The notes beneath the pieces were generated by a model. That model saw only the letters and a list, made by a program, of their open reading frames with translations, was not told where the DNA came from and made no database searches. A DNA stretch of 64,000 nucleotides from Vitellaria paradoxa (Eukaryota; Streptophyta; Magnoliopsida; Ericales; Sapotaceae): the NCBI GenBank assembly GCA_019916065.1, contig CM034240.1:18275894-18339893 (forward strand). The letters run 5' to 3'. Made by a program: the position numbers and the translations under genes. Positions 1-12,787 of this stretch are shown here, piece after piece. Within the stretch, counting starts at the first letter, position 1; the number at the start of each line of letters is the position of its first letter.

Positions 1-858
1 AATCTTATTTCAAATCTTTTTTTTTTTTTAAATAATTAAATGCATAAGCTTTTCATTAATTACAATATTTCTCTCAAAAACTTTTTTACTCCTACACTTT
101 CACGTGTTAACTGTTGAGCTAAAATAAATTTTAAACAAAAAAAAAAAAAAAAGTAACTGGGGAAACATTGCAACAATGAGAAACTCATTCCCTTTATTTG
201 TTATTTGGAAAAAAAAAAAAAGAAAAGAAAAGAAAACTGGTCCTAAAATGAAATTTCAAGTAAAACTTATGAATAACCTAAAATTTATCCGTTTCCTTAT
301 TATTTGTCAAACAATTGAAGTTTGAAGAAACATTTTCATTACACGGCAACTGACAAGTTCTGAAGCCACATCTTGTTGGTCAGAGTATGATCCAAAGGCA
401 AAACTAATGAGGATTTCTTCTCCTTCTTCTTCTTCTTCTTCTTCTTCTTTATATTTCTTTTCAGAAATCACTAGTTGTGTCTGTCTAAATGGTTTTTTAT
501 ATACTGCAACCTAAACTTTAACTAATCATTACTATTTAATTACTTGGTCAGTTGATGCCCATCTATTTTTAACATAGAATTAAAGACAAAATGTTTTGAG
601 TTTAATTAATATTCAACAATATTGCTGGGGACATCTTTGGCCCTTATTATGGTTGGTGGATTACAGAATCTATATATATATATATATATATAAACACGTA
701 TCAGTTCTCCCAAGCTTCCATATGCTACCTAAATATTGACTTAGCACCAGAATGCAGCAACATTTGTCAAAAAGAATCTACTACCTATTCACCCAAATAT
801 GGGGTCAAATGTTTTTGGTTGGTTAGATACCCGAAGGTCCTGAACATGTGCAGCACAA

Positions 859-893
<35 letters not shown>

Positions 894-2017
894 GAGAGAT
901 GAAAACCATGCCTGCATATATAACCTTAACTGGGGAGGTGACATTTGCATTATTATCGCTTGATACTTGGTATATTTATTTATTTATGTTTTTCCTTGAG
1001 AATAATTGGACAATATATAAAATATACTGGGAGAGGCACGCAGGTTTGAATCTAACCACTTTGATCTAGAAACTTGCTCCATGATTGATATTAATATTTT
1101 GAAACTCCGACAATTATTGAATTGACAAAGTAACAATTAATGATAAAATCGTCCCGTCAAATAGAATTGAATCGAAATTGTATATACAAATTAAATACAA
1201 CGTGTTATTAAGGGTGCGTTAGGAGTGACAAAAAATAAAATAAAATTAGATAAAATGAAATAAGATGTGAATTCGTAATTCACGCAGTGAAATATAAAAT
1301 GAATAACTTTTAGAACTTTTAATATTTTTTATCATTTTCAAAAGTTTTTGTCAGTTCAAACACAGCATAAAGATATCCTGAAAATTTAATATTTGTTAAA
1401 TATTACTTCTAACATCACTGTTATCTATTTTTATAAATCATTATCAGAAGCAAATAAATTGATACATAAATAATTATTTAAATAGTAATTTTACAAGTGT
1501 ATTAATTACGAGTTTATAATAGGTTTATTTTAATTTAAAAAAAATATCAATAATTCGATAATAATTTTAAATTAATTCTAAGAATTGTTAAAAAATTGAT
1601 CAGTTCATCAAATAAATCATGTATGAAGTGTTTGTACAGTTATTAATTTAAACTGTTTAAGCTTTTCTTTTGGTTATAATAAAACCCGTTTAACCTATTT
1701 TTTCAATCAAATAATGCACGAATCAACGAGCCAGCAATACAAGCTCAACATAATTGCTTGACATATGGTTATCCTTTAAAACTCTATATGTCAAGTCGTC
1801 AAGGGCTGTCCAACATTACTGAAAATATAATATACACATATATATAATAGCGTCCGTGTGTTCTATTGAACAAATTAAACAATTTTTACCAAAATTTTTA
1901 AATGCAGACACGTTTGGTAGAGGCAAAATTATACAATAATAATATTGTCTCGTAGCCATAGTCGTCTATCATGCATCCCACACAAGCTGTGAGAGAGAGA
2001 GAGAGAGAGACAGAGAC
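1..2017. other. Gene-free AT-rich intergenic DNA
   Basis: No open reading frame here looks like a protein. The stretch holds poly-A and poly-T runs, a CTT run near 420-450, an (AT)n run near 670-692, a (GA)n run near 859-899, another (GA)n near 1990-2012, and one MITE at 1212-1366 that is listed separately. The 73-codon frame starting at 848 is only the GA microsatellite read through, with a GTG start. Confidence 0.7.
1212..1366. mobile_element. Tourist-like MITE, GTGCGTTWGRAGTGAC family, copy 1
   Basis: The left end reads GGGTGCGTTAGGAGTGAC after TTAA. The right end is an imperfect inverted copy, and the outward reading of both ends finishes in TGACAAAAA. The interior is AT-rich and carries the phrase GTAATTCACGCAGTGAAAT, which recurs in the copies at 18424, 25165 and 55981. 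There is no coding capacity. The TTAA/TAA-type flank fits the PIF/Harbinger (Tourist) superfamily; the flank on the right has decayed. Confidence 0.6.
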
Positions 2018-2372
2018 AGAGATTTGGTTAAGATGTCTTAGTCTGCCACCAACTACTCATTTGGTGCCCTCAAATCCTTATTCCACCAGCTTTCAAGTGT
2101 GTATTTGTATTTCTCATAAGTTGCATGCGCCTGTGTACAGAAAATCATAATATGTAAAATAGTATTTTATCCAAATTTTTAATTAAAATTTTGTATAGAA
2201 ACAATATGATAGAAATATAATAGTGGTGAAAAACTATTTTAATGAGTTATTTATTTAAAAAATTAATTTATAAAATAATCACTGTGATTTGGTAAAAATT
2301 CTAATTATACTTTTGCTATCTGGTAATTAAACTCACAGTTGGGTCAATTATTGTGGCATGTCAACCAATTAA

Positions 2373-2522
2373 GAGCTCGTTTGGAGTTACAAAAAAAATC
2401 AAAAAACTTCAAAAAACTTCAAAAGTTTTCAAATCCCTCCAATCATAATTTGTCATCTATCATTTTTACATCACATCAATCCCATCCATTGATTTTTTTT
2501 TTTTTTGGACTCCAAACACATC
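2373..2522. mobile_element. 150 bp MITE with TTAA flanks
   Basis: The element lies between TTAA at 2369-2372 and TTAA at 2523-2526. Its left end is GAGCTCGTTTGGAGT and the inverted right end is GATGTGTTTGGAGT, so the terminal inverted repeats match over GTTTGGAGT with one indel outside it. The sister segment at about 7930 reads straight through with a single TTAA, which is the empty site and supports a real insertion. Confidence 0.75.
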
Positions 2523-2552
2523 TTAAATTTTTTTTGTTCCCTAGAAAGCTAC

Positions 2553-2680
2553 TTTTTTTTTTTTTTGAAAGGTGAAGTTTTTTTTTTTCTTTTTTTTTTA
2601 TAAGGGAGAGGGGGAAGACTCGAACTCGAGTAATGAGCAGGCAAGAGAGGCTCTTAACCACTGAGTTACAAGCTACGCTC
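2553..2680 (-). mobile_element. tRNA-derived SINE with perfect 14 bp target duplication
   Basis: Read on the minus strand the body begins with the A-box-like stretch TAGCTTGTAACTCAGTGG, followed by TTAAGAGCC, and then the B-box-like GAGTTCGAGTC. It ends in CCCTTATAAA and an interrupted A-rich tail (the T runs at 2553-2599 on the plus strand). Direct repeats CCCTAGAAAGCTAC flank it exactly at 2539-2552 and 2681-2694. The sister copy at about 7944-7957 has one CCCTGGAAAGCTAC and no insert. This is the classic signature of a plant tRNA-derived SINE mobilised by LINE machinery. Confidence 0.92.
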
Positions 2681-3925
2681 CCCTAGAAAGCTACACTAAA
2701 GGTTTATATATGCATATATATATATATACACACACACACGCGCGCATGAATGATCACTCTATTTTTTTTCTTTTTAATTATGAAAACTACAATATGAATA
2801 AAAAGGGTAATCAGTTAATAAATCATCACTAATTTGACAGATTTGTACGAGGGACGGAGATGATCATAACAGAATGAGAATAATTGCTCCCACTTATTTT
2901 TTTTAAAATAATTATATATATATTTTAGTATTACTTTATTAAATTTTTTTTTAACCTCACTACTAAAAATTGTCCTTAATTATTTATAGGCTTAGACAAA
3001 AAATTGTGCCTCAATTTGGTACGTATACATTTAAATATTTTGATTGATTAGGCACTGGAAAAATATTATATTAAGTCTATTATTGTTAGATCATTTGTCT
3101 TTTTAATACAGTTTTTATTTATTATTTTTTTTCTACTATGTGGTATAATAAATTCTAATTTGAGTAATTTGTCTTTTAAATTTACCTCTACTGATTACAT
3201 TTTCTATCTCCACCATTTATAAATATTAAACTTGGATTGTGATATATTGTATATAGTTAATTAATAGACATAGTGATATTATTATTATTGTTGTTATTAT
3301 TACATACAACTTATTGTATTTAGAATAATTCAATTTAATTCTTCTTCTTTTTTTCTCCGCATTGATTAATCACAAAAATATTTGTGAATGGAAACAAGAT
3401 TAGATTGGAACCGACGCTTTTTAGTATTGTCAAATCCGATTCTCATCGAGCATGTCCAAGGAAATGAAACCAAAAAATAGGTCGGAACCAGACAACTTTG
3501 ATATTGAGCACTATTTATTTAATTAATGCATGAAACTTCTTTTTCAAAAAATTAACTTTATTTTTTGTAATTTTTTTAGCAAACGTTAGTTCAATACGTC
3601 CTTCTCCTTGTCTCGTAGTTTGAGTTCCATATTGGAGAAGAAATATAAAATTAACCAAATGGAAAAGTAAATTAGAAAATTATTTGTTTTTTTATGGGGT
3701 AATTACAATTTTAAGTTATAAAGGCGGCTACTCTAAATGTTTCTAAGGTTGTAATAATTGAATAACAACTTTAAATTTAAATTGAGGCAACTATATTGTC
3801 TTGATATTGAGAAAAGTCAATAATAATGTTATGAAAAATCAATAATTAAAACATGTTTAAGTATTATTTCAAAAATATATAAAATTAAATTAAAGTTGCC
3901 TATACCCCTGGGAGTAGCCCATGAT

Positions 3926-5232
3926 TAGGGGTGGTAAAATCGACCCAAACCCATCAACCCACCCAATTAAACCCATAATAAATGGGTTTGGGTCATATTA
4001 TTTTACTAATTGAGTTGTAATTGGGTAACTTATAAAATACCCATTTATAAACGGGTGTAATTGGGTTGTGAAACGAGACCCGTTAAAACACCTATTTAAA
4101 TTAAAAAAATTAGTTTAATCCCCCTCTTTACACTGCTTTCTCTTTTACCTCTCTTTCTCTCCAGAAAGAAAAAGCGCGTGCGCGAACACACACAAACACA
4201 CACATACGCGCGCGCGCGCGCGCGCGCGCACATGCAAACACACCCACACACACACACGCTCGCGCGTACACACACACGCACACACACGCGCGCGCACATA
4301 CGTACGTGCGAGCGCGAGTACACACACGCAAACACACCCACACACACACGCGCACACGCACACACACGCGTGCGCACACACACGCACATGTAAACACACC
4401 CACACACGCGCGTGCATACACACGCACACACGTGCATGCGCGCGCACGCACACACACCCACGCGTGCACGCGCGCGCGCACACCCACGCAAACACACTCA
4501 CACACATGCGCACGCGCACACACCCACGCAAACACACTCACACACATGCGCACGCGCACACACCCACGCGCATGCACGTGCGCACACAAGCACACACGCG
4601 CACACCCACACACATGCAAGCAAACACACGCGTGCGAGGGCGCACGCACACACACATGCACGTGCACACACACACGCACACACAAACTCGAGCACTCGTG
4701 TGCAGACACACACCCACGCGCATGCACGTGTGCACATAAGCACACACACCCACACACGTGCAAGCAAACACACGCGGGCACACACACACACATGCACGTG
4801 CACACACGCACGCACACACAAACTCGAGCACGTGCGTGCACACACACACCTACACAGAGAGAGAGAGTTGTTGATTTAAAATTGAATAAAAAATAAATCA
4901 GTTCGTGTAAATTCGAAATTAACTGAAAATTGTAAATATAACATATAATATTATATAATATGTATAATATTATATTAATTAAAATAAATATTGATGTATT
5001 TATATATATACACATTAATTGAAATAAATTTTTAATTTCTTTTTTAAAAAGTAAGTTAGGTTATAAGTAACTGGGTTGTGATATGGGTTAATGGGTTTGT
5101 AATAACCCGTATTCAACCTGCCCATATCTAACCTGCCTTTTTAATGGGTGGGTTTGGGTTATACCCATTTAACCTCTAACCCATTTAAAACCCATCACTA
5201 ACCCGCGCAACCCGCCCATTTGGCCACCCCTA
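3926..5232. mobile_element. hAT-like non-autonomous DNA transposon
   Basis: The ends are TAGGGGTGGTAAAAT on the left and, inverted, TAGGGGTGGCCAAAT on the right, the AGGGGTGGCAAA-type terminus common in plant hAT MITEs. Subterminal regions are full of ACCCAAACCC and AACCCATTT motifs in opposite orientation at the two ends. The flanking octamers CCCATGAT and CTCATATT look like a decayed 8 bp target duplication. The sister copy has CTCATCAT at the empty site near 9536. The middle is filled by a CA/CG microsatellite. No transposase is present. Confidence 0.85.
4177..4857. repeat. ~680 bp compound CA/CG/TA microsatellite
   Basis: Almost every step alternates pyrimidine and purine: (CA)n, (CG)n and short TA or GTG interruptions, with a repeated ~40 bp phrase CACACCCACGCAAACACACT near 4480-4540. 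It sits in the centre of the hAT-like element. All frames are open on both strands because the period is two, giving spurious Cys/Val/Arg-rich or Thr/His-rich frames. The tract has strong potential to form left-handed Z-DNA. Confidence 0.95.
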
Positions 5233-5810
5233 CTCATATTAGGACTCTAAAAATGGATAACAATAGTTTGAATCTCTTTAGGATTTTTTGGATTACAATA
5301 GTTTGAATTTTTTTAGGATTATTTGCAATATTGTAAATTTATTTCAACTTACCATTCTGATCATTATAGTACGCGAGTGCATGACTTAATATTTATCTGA
5401 GATTGATAAATTAGGATGTTTATTGATCCTAGGAGTGGGTTCAAAGTACCTTACCTTGATTAATTTCTTTATGTTAAAAAAAGAGGAGAGAGAGAAAGAG
5501 AAGAAAATTAAAAAAAAAAATAGGTATCTGTGTAAAGAATAATCATGTAATTCTTAAGAGTTGCTCAATTAATAAGATTTTAGATTTGTTTTCTAGTAAT
5601 TACTAGATTAAGTCTCCTCAATACCACTAAAAATTTATTCAGTTATTAATTTCAAGGTTAGTTAAGGAATACATAATCTAAAAGGAATACCCTCAGTCAT
5701 AAATAAATAAATTAATGCGTGTGGAACCAAATAATTGAACGAAGTCAGTTAAATGGCATACGTTTGTAGCTCCTTTTCTTTTATTGCTTTGAAAATTACT
5801 TTTCCTTCCC

Positions 5811-7587
5811 TATGGTTTCTAATTTAGGGATTCCCAAAATGTGTCTACCCTTTTGAATTTTTAATATACTTGCTAATTTACTTTTTAAACTATTAAATTG
5901 AAAAAAATTAGCATTTTTTGAATTTGACCATTAGATCAACTCAACAATAATCGAATGGATGTGTTTCAACTTTAAGAACCTAAATTTCAAAATCAACTTC
6001 AAACCCTCCAAATCTAGGGCCCTTGGCCCACTCATAAGGCCACAACAACTTTGGGTTCAATCTGGCTAAAGAAAAATTAAAATGAATACAATAATTTGGA
6101 TCAAAATTTAAGTCCAAATATTATAATGGTCCAAAATATAAAATAAAGACCAAAAATAAATACTAGCTTTTATAAAAATCCTTCCTAAGTGTTTCCAAAT
6201 GTGTTTTCCATTATTTGGAGCATACATGCCTAAATGGGCAATAGTTTGTAGGATTCTACTACATTCAAGTCATACATTGAACTTACCCCTTGAAAAATAA
6301 AAAATATGGAAAAAAACTCAAAAACAAATGCAATCAGACAAAAATATGAGGCACGAGATTTAACAAGATAAAACCCTAAAATCACTTCTAGGTAAAAAAA
6401 ACCTCCTATCTATAAGACAACTAACCTTGAAAATCAATCTACTATAAAATCAAAGATTACAAGAGTTTACCGTACAAGAGTCGACTCGACACTCATTTTA
6501 ATCTAAGCACCTCTTACTTGTTAGAACTCGCAATAAATCTTTTCTCGTGCGATTGACTCCGTTCTTGAACCCAAACAGTACCTCCTATACCTCAGAGATG
6601 TTCTTAATTTTTCAAAACCTTGAAGTAACGATCAAATGTTGTTCTTTGCATATCTCAATTTTTGAATGTCTCTACAATAATATATTTTTTTTCTTTTCAA
6701 AAGTGATTCCCCTAGATTTGGTAGAATATGTAATATTTATATTCGCTCTATTCGTTCCCAATATGGAAATAGAATAAGAATCGAATATATGAAAATAGAC
6801 TTTTCAAATCTCGGTCACACCATATTTGGAATAAATCAACTTTCTAATTTAATCTTCGCATTGAGAAATAACTTGATCAACACAAAACTCAATACCAAAA
6901 TTTTCAAACATTCTATACTCATTGACTCGCAATTATTACATCTAAAAAATTAAACTTTACAATCTCTCCCTTAACAATTGCGTGACAAAAAATAAAAATA
7001 AAAACAAAATACAAGGACACAAATCTATGCTCAAAGCTGAGCATTTGACTCCCCTTCAACACATAGCACGGATAATTCATCCTCCCCCTTGACCACTGAT
7101 GTATTCTCAGATTTCTGAGATATATCATATTCTCAAAACAATTCATTAGTACCAAAGACCTACAACACAAATGTTAGAAAACCACTAATAAAAAAATAAA
7201 AATAATCCAAAATAAGGAGAAGAGGCAGAATTCTAAAAAAATATTCCATTCACGTCAAAATTTTTATTTAAATTTTTATTCAAAATTTTTATCCCAAAAA
7301 AAAACGGAATCCGAATATCTCTAGTAACCAAACAAGGTCTGAAGCAATTCATCACAAATACGCATAAAAAAATCAGCCAGCATAAAACATCAAACAACAT
7401 AAAACTCAAAAAAACCGACATCATAGGTATTCAATATATCCCCGCCAACTAGAAGAGTATCATTTATGGGAAAATTCAGGTCCCTGTCCTTATTCCCACT
7501 GGAATTGTCTTGCTCACTGTCATAGTTTCAACGTTAGAACCATAGAGGCAATACCAACTACTCATTTTTTTTGGGGGGGGGGGGGGG
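5811..7587. other. Intergenic spacer between the duplicated segments, possible Copia remnant
   Basis: There is no intact gene. Around 6960-7150, read on the minus strand, the sequence has a G-rich phrase (AGTGGTCAAGGGGGAGGATG) and a second, AAGGGGAGTCAAATGCTCAG. Such phrases resemble the G-rich untranslated part of SIRE/Copia-type retrotransposons. That is only a resemblance and no gag, RT or integrase motif was found. A G homopolymer of 17 bases lies near 7574-7590. Confidence 0.4.
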
Positions 7588-8538
7588 GGAGAGATTGGTT
7601 AAGATGTCTTAGTCTGCCACCAACTACTCATTTGGTGGCCTCAAATCCTTATTCCACCAGGTTTCAAGTGTGTATATATATTTCTCATAAGTTGCGTGCA
7701 CCTGTGTACAGAAAATTATATTATGAAAAATGGTATTTTATTCAAATTTTTAATTATAAATTTGTATAGAAATAATATGATAGAAATATAATAGTGGTGA
7801 AAAACTATTTTAATGAGTTATTTATTTAAAAAAAATAATTTATAAAATAATCGGTAAAAAATTCTAATTATACTTTTGCCAGCTAGTAAACTCACAGTTG
7901 GGTCAATTATTGTGGCATGTCAACCCGTTAAGTTTTTTGTTCCCTGGAAAGCTACACTAAAGGTTTATATATGCTTATGTATATTTACATATACATATAT
8001 GATCACTCTATTTTTTTTTCTTTTTAATTATAAAAACTACAATATGAATATAAGACGTAATTAGTTAATAAATCATCAATCATCATTAATTTGACAGATT
8101 TGTACAAGGGGCGGAAATGATTATGACAGAATAGAATAATTGCTTTCATTTATGTTTTTAAATATATATATATATATATATATATTTAGTGTTACCCTCA
8201 CTAATTTTTTTTTTTATCTCACTACTATAATTTATCCCTAATTACTTATAGGCTTAAACTAAAAACTGTACCCTAATTTAATAATTATACATTTAAATAT
8301 TTGATTGGCTATGTACTAAAAAAAATTATATTAAGTCTATCATTGTTTAATCATTTGTCCCTTTTAATGTAGTGTTTATTTATTTATTATTATTTTTTTA
8401 CTGTACAGCAGAATGAATTATAACTTGAGTATTTTTAAGTTTACCTCTACTCATTACATTTTCTATCTCTGCGATTTATGGATACCAAACTTGAATTGTG
8501 ATATAGCGTACATAGTAAATTAATAAACATAGTGATAC

Positions 8539-8572
<34 letters not shown>

Positions 8573-10120
8573 AACAACCTATTATATTTAGATTAATTCG
8601 ATTTAATTCTTCTTTTCTTTCTCCGTATTGTTTAATCACAAAAATATTTGTGAATATTAGAAACAAGATTAGAATGGAACCGACGCTTTTTAGTATTGGT
8701 AAATCCGATTCTCATCGAGCATGTCCAAGGAAATGAAACCAAAAAATAGGTCGGAACCAGACAACTTTGATATTGAGCACTATTTATTTAATTAATGCAT
8801 GAAACTTTTTTTTTTAATTAATTTTATTTTTTGCAATTTATTAGCAAAGGTTAGTTCCATACGTCCTTCTCCTTGTCTCGTGGTTGGAGTTCCATATTGG
8901 AGAAGAAATATAAAATTAACCAAATGGAAAAATAAATTAGAAAATTATTTGTTTTTTATGGGGTAATTACAATTTTAAGTTGTAAAGACGGCTACTCTAA
9001 AAATTCCCAAAGTTGTAATAATTGAATAACAACTTTAAAATTTAAAGTAAGGCAACTATATTGTCTTGATATTGGGAAAAGTCAATAATAATGTTATGAA
9101 AAATCAATAATTAAAATTTTTTTAAGTATTATTTCAAAAGTATACAAAATTAAATGTTAAAAATTCATGCAATTAAGCAATAAAGAAAAGAAGAAGAATT
9201 GCATACGAGATTTACATGGAAAACCCAAAATGGGAAAAATCATGGATAGAGGAGAAGAAATTCACTATATCGAAAAATTAGTACAAAAGGTGATAGAAAA
9301 CAGACTGTACAGCGCAAAAAGATAGATGTATGTAAAAAAAACCTAATTTCAAAGTACAAATTCTACATACAAGACCCTAAACAGGTCGGATTGACCCGAT
9401 CCCTCTACTACCACCCCAAAGCCCCAAAAAAATTTTATTTTAAAATCGCACCATGAGTTCTTTGGGCCGAACCAAAATTGAATTCGGGTCACACACTCTT
9501 ATATTAAATTAAAGTTGTCTATCCTAGGCGTAGCTCATCATTTGGAGGACTCTAAAAATAGATAACAATAGTTTAAATCTCTTTAAGATTTTTTGGATAA
9601 TAATAGTTGAATCTCTTTAGGATTATTTGCAATATCGTAAAATCATTTTAACTAATTACTATTCTGATCAATATAATACACGAATGCATGACTTAGTATT
9701 TACTGAGTTAGGATGCTTATCGATCCTAGGAGTAGGTTCAAAGTACCCTATCTTGATTAATTTCTTCATGTTAAAGAAAAGAGAGAGAGAGAGAGAGAGA
9801 GAAAAGAAGAAGAAAAAGAAAAAGAAAAAGAAAATAAAAAAGAGGTATTTGCGATAATCGTGTAATTCTGAAGAGTAGCTCCATTAGTAAGATTTTAGAT
9901 TTGTTTTGTTTTTTAATAATTACTAGATTAAATCTTCTCAATATCACTAGAAGTTTATTCAGTTATTAATTTTAAGTTCGAGTAAAGAGTACATAATCTG
10001 ATGCGAATAGTCTGAGTCATAAAAAAAATAAATAAATAATTGGATGTGGAACTAAATAATTGAACGAAGTCAATTAAAGAGCAAACGTTTGTAGCTCTTT
10101 TTCTTTTATTGCTTTGAATG
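7588..10120 (+). repeat. Segmental duplication, copy B
   Basis: This is the sister of the segment at 2018-5810. It begins with TTGGTTAAGATGTCTTAG and is collinear to about 10115 (GCAAACGTTTGTAGCTC against GCATACGTTTGTAGCTC in copy A). It lacks the MITE, SINE and hAT element of copy A but has its own insert at about 9154-9518. An ATT microsatellite near 8544-8572 is longer here than in copy A. Confidence 0.85.
9154..9518. mobile_element. ~365 bp insert found only in copy B
   Basis: Copy A reads AAAATTAAATTAAAGTTGCC, whereas copy B breaks after AAATTAAAT at about 9153 and resumes with ATTAAATTAAAGTTG at about 9513. The insert contains ACATGGAAAACCCAAAATG and GGTCGGATTGACCCGATCC and a terminal GGGTCACACA. 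The start TGTTAAAA and the end CACACA could be the TG..CA ends of a short LTR. No clean target duplication was found except a possible ATTAAAT, so the class is uncertain. Confidence 0.55.
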
Positions 10121-12787
10121 TTAGTTTTCTTAACCCAGCTCGGGTCACCACTTCAACACCTCTCTGGCCATAGTATTTAACATATATTTGTCGACATTAA
10201 TTCTTGTGTATATAATTAGATAATTAACAATAAGAAGTTAGAAGATGTTTCGCTTTCTCCCAAAGCCTTTGCACATTAATTCCATTAATTAATGAAGTTA
10301 CTAAGGCCGGACCTAAGATTTTAGGGCAGAGCCTGCGAAGTATATGAAATTGGTATTTCAAAATTTTGAAGATTTTTAATAGAAAACATGAATAAATTAT
10401 AAATTATTTTACAAATATCAATGATAAAATTATAAATTTTCAAAATTTAGGATGCGGTCCAAAAAGCCACAATATAATTAAATAAATTTGTTAAAGAAAT
10501 TCTTTAATATTTGCATTTAAAATATTAATTAATCAGAGAGATTTTAGTAAGATCAACTTTATAAGGAAATATCATTGGATTGGTATCGCAAACATCAATG
10601 CCAACTCCTCAAGATGTATGATAGAAAGTCAACGTGGGTTTAAAATCACATAAAAAAATTTGTTATAATTCAACAAGTTATGGAGACTTGCTTTACTAAT
10701 CATATCATGCTTATCAAGCCCGAAAGATTTTAAACTCATAATCTCTCCAAAAAATAAAAATACAAAAGGGAAAAAATTATCTATTACGACTAGTTGATTT
10801 AGTTTGTATCTTGCATCAAGCAAGTGACTATTATATGGCTCTCTTTCCATTACCCACCGATACAAAATAACACACTTTTTTAAATCCTATTTATGTATTA
10901 TGTCGTGAAGTCCTTCCAATGCAATCCTAATTATGTACCAATTATTAATTTGAGAAGAAAATAATTTCTTTACACTTCATTTTGAAATGGTGAGTTTAAT
11001 TTTATTTGATGAAAATTCTTATTAATTTTTATGTTTAGAATTAAAATAAAATTTTATGAGTTGAACTTAATTTTATTTCATAACTTAAATTTTGAGATTT
11101 TATATTATTTGAAATCTAATCTAAAATAATAAATTTGATGAAAATTTATTCGTTCCTTAAGCGGACAAATTTATTCTTGTATATTATATTTATCATATTT
11201 TTTATTTTCTGTTAACATACTTAAATTTAGTATTTTTCCTAAATCAAAACAATTTAATTCTTAAATTAAAAATATATTTCAAATACAAAATTTCATTTAC
11301 CAATTAAACCAAATCAACTTAATTATTTATTTTAAAATCAAATTAATTCAAAGAGATAAACAATTCCAAACAAAGTGAAACAATTTCTCAATAACAAGTG
11401 AAAGTGGTAAAAAGAGATATAAAATTATACGTTTTGTTCCTCTGAAAAACCAACCGACCTAGTTATATAATTGGAGAGAGAGAGACAGAGAGAGAGAGAG
11501 TTTTACAAGAGCTCAAACGTTGACAATAAGTTCTGTTAGCGGCCAGCAGTGTAGTTATTACCTCTCTTCTTTCTCTCTCTCTTCCAGACACACAAATATT
11601 TTAAAAGTTATTTTCAATCACAATTGATCTTTATTTATAAATATATATATATATATATGTACATGTATATGCATCGACCGACAAATTATGATTGTGTAAT
11701 TTGTGATTAGATATATATATAATCGTTGACGAAGAAAACAATATCTTAACCGAAAAATCCTCTATTTTCCAACATAGAACAATTAACATAATAGAAAAGC
11801 CTGAAAGTGTCATTAATTCAGAACTTGAGGACATTTTGAGTATTAAAAAGTGAGATAAAATGAGATAATTTATGAGTTTGTAATTCGTGCAGTAAAATGA
11901 AAAGTAAATAATTTTTAAAGATTTTTAAAATTTTTCAAAGTTTTTTTGTATTTTACATTGTATCAAACAGATCTTTTATCATTTAACTAGAAAAAAAAAT
12001 ATGACTGAGTAGGGGTACACAAATCAAAACTTATAAAACTAAAATATAATTAACTAGTAAAAATCAAATGAAAACCTACGCCATGCAATGAAAAACCAGC
12101 GTTGCATCATGTTCCCGTTGCATTGAAGTACTAGTACTCCATTAATCCTATGTTTGGTAATTATTTTAATTTGTTAGATATTTATCCTACAATAATTGTG
12201 TTAAAATGTAGTAAAAATGAAAATTAAGGAGAGTACAAATGGGGAATTGTTAAACAAACATGTAGGGATACATTGCTTTTTTTTTTTAATGTTTATGTGA
12301 ATGTGTATGTAAGTAACAACTAGTGCAAATATATATATATATGTATGTAAGTTGCCAATTATATATTCTAATTAAGAACATTAGTTGGTAGTAGATATCT
12401 TTGAAAGCCAATATTACCGGCCGGCAAATCCTTCCTAATTCATGGATGCAAGAAATATACATTACCCAAAAATAAATAAATAAAAAGAGAAAAAAAAAAA
12501 AAAAGACAGTTAAGTCTCAGCATGCAGTCAACCTCAAAAGGTCCCTTTCGAACCAATTTTAATAGATATTTGAAAAATCCTCACAAAGTTTGGTAATCGT
12601 GGGAAGCAATCATTGAAATAAAATGCACCTAAAACCTTCGCCAGTTGTCATTAAAAGGTGGTTGTTTTCCATGGTTGATCCTCCAAAGGATAAAGACCTT
12701 CCATTTTTTTCCAATATTTCCTTTTAGCTCTTGGCAAAGATTAAGATTTATATCTACCCAAAAATTTCATACAGCCAGGCAAAAAAA
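10121..12787. other. Intergenic DNA and upstream region of the GT61 gene
   Basis: No gene is seen between the duplicated segment and the GT61 start codon. It holds a (GA)n run at about 11476-11500, a CT-rich tract at 11561-11585, (AT)n near 11640-11657, and a decayed copy of the recurrent MITE core near 11845-11972 (GTAATTCGTGCAGTAAAATG). The few hundred bases before 12788 are the presumed promoter and 5' UTR; I could not fix a TATA box or a transcription start. Confidence 0.5.

Larger units (their letters stand above)
2018..5810 (+). repeat. Segmental duplication, copy A
   Basis: From the phrase TTGGTTAAGATGTCTTAG to about 5800 this segment is collinear with 7588-10120. Shared landmarks are CCAACTACTCATTTGGTG, GTCAATTATTGTGGCATG, GACGCTTTTTAGTATTG, CATGTCCAAGGAAATGAAAC and ATAATTGAACGAAGTCA. 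Copy A is longer because it contains a MITE (2373-2522), a SINE (2553-2680) and a hAT-like element (3926-5232) that are missing from copy B. I see no gene in either copy. The segment may itself be an old retroelement or just duplicated intergenic DNA. Confidence 0.85.

Noticed and set aside
848..1069. 73-codon frame with (Arg-Glu)n start
   Set aside because: GTG start in a GA microsatellite followed by AT-rich sequence. Not a gene.
2600..2680. Functional tRNA gene
   Set aside because: A and B boxes are present, but the sequence does not fold into a full cloverleaf, has an A-rich tail and 14 bp target duplications. It is a SINE.
4498..4560. CRISPR-like array from the ~40 bp repeated phrase in the CA tract
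   Set aside because: The repeat is a microsatellite slippage product in a plant genome, with no spacers.
4096..5015. Very long open frames on both strands (up to 295 codons, Cys/Val/Arg- or Thr/His-rich)
   Set aside because: They are produced by the period-two CA/CG microsatellite, which leaves all frames open. Composition is not protein-like.
12731..12787. Extension of the GT61 protein upstream (AKIKIYIYPKISYSQAKK)
   Set aside because: It would start at TTG. The family start MYDTILARSFS follows at the tandem ATGs (12788, 12791).
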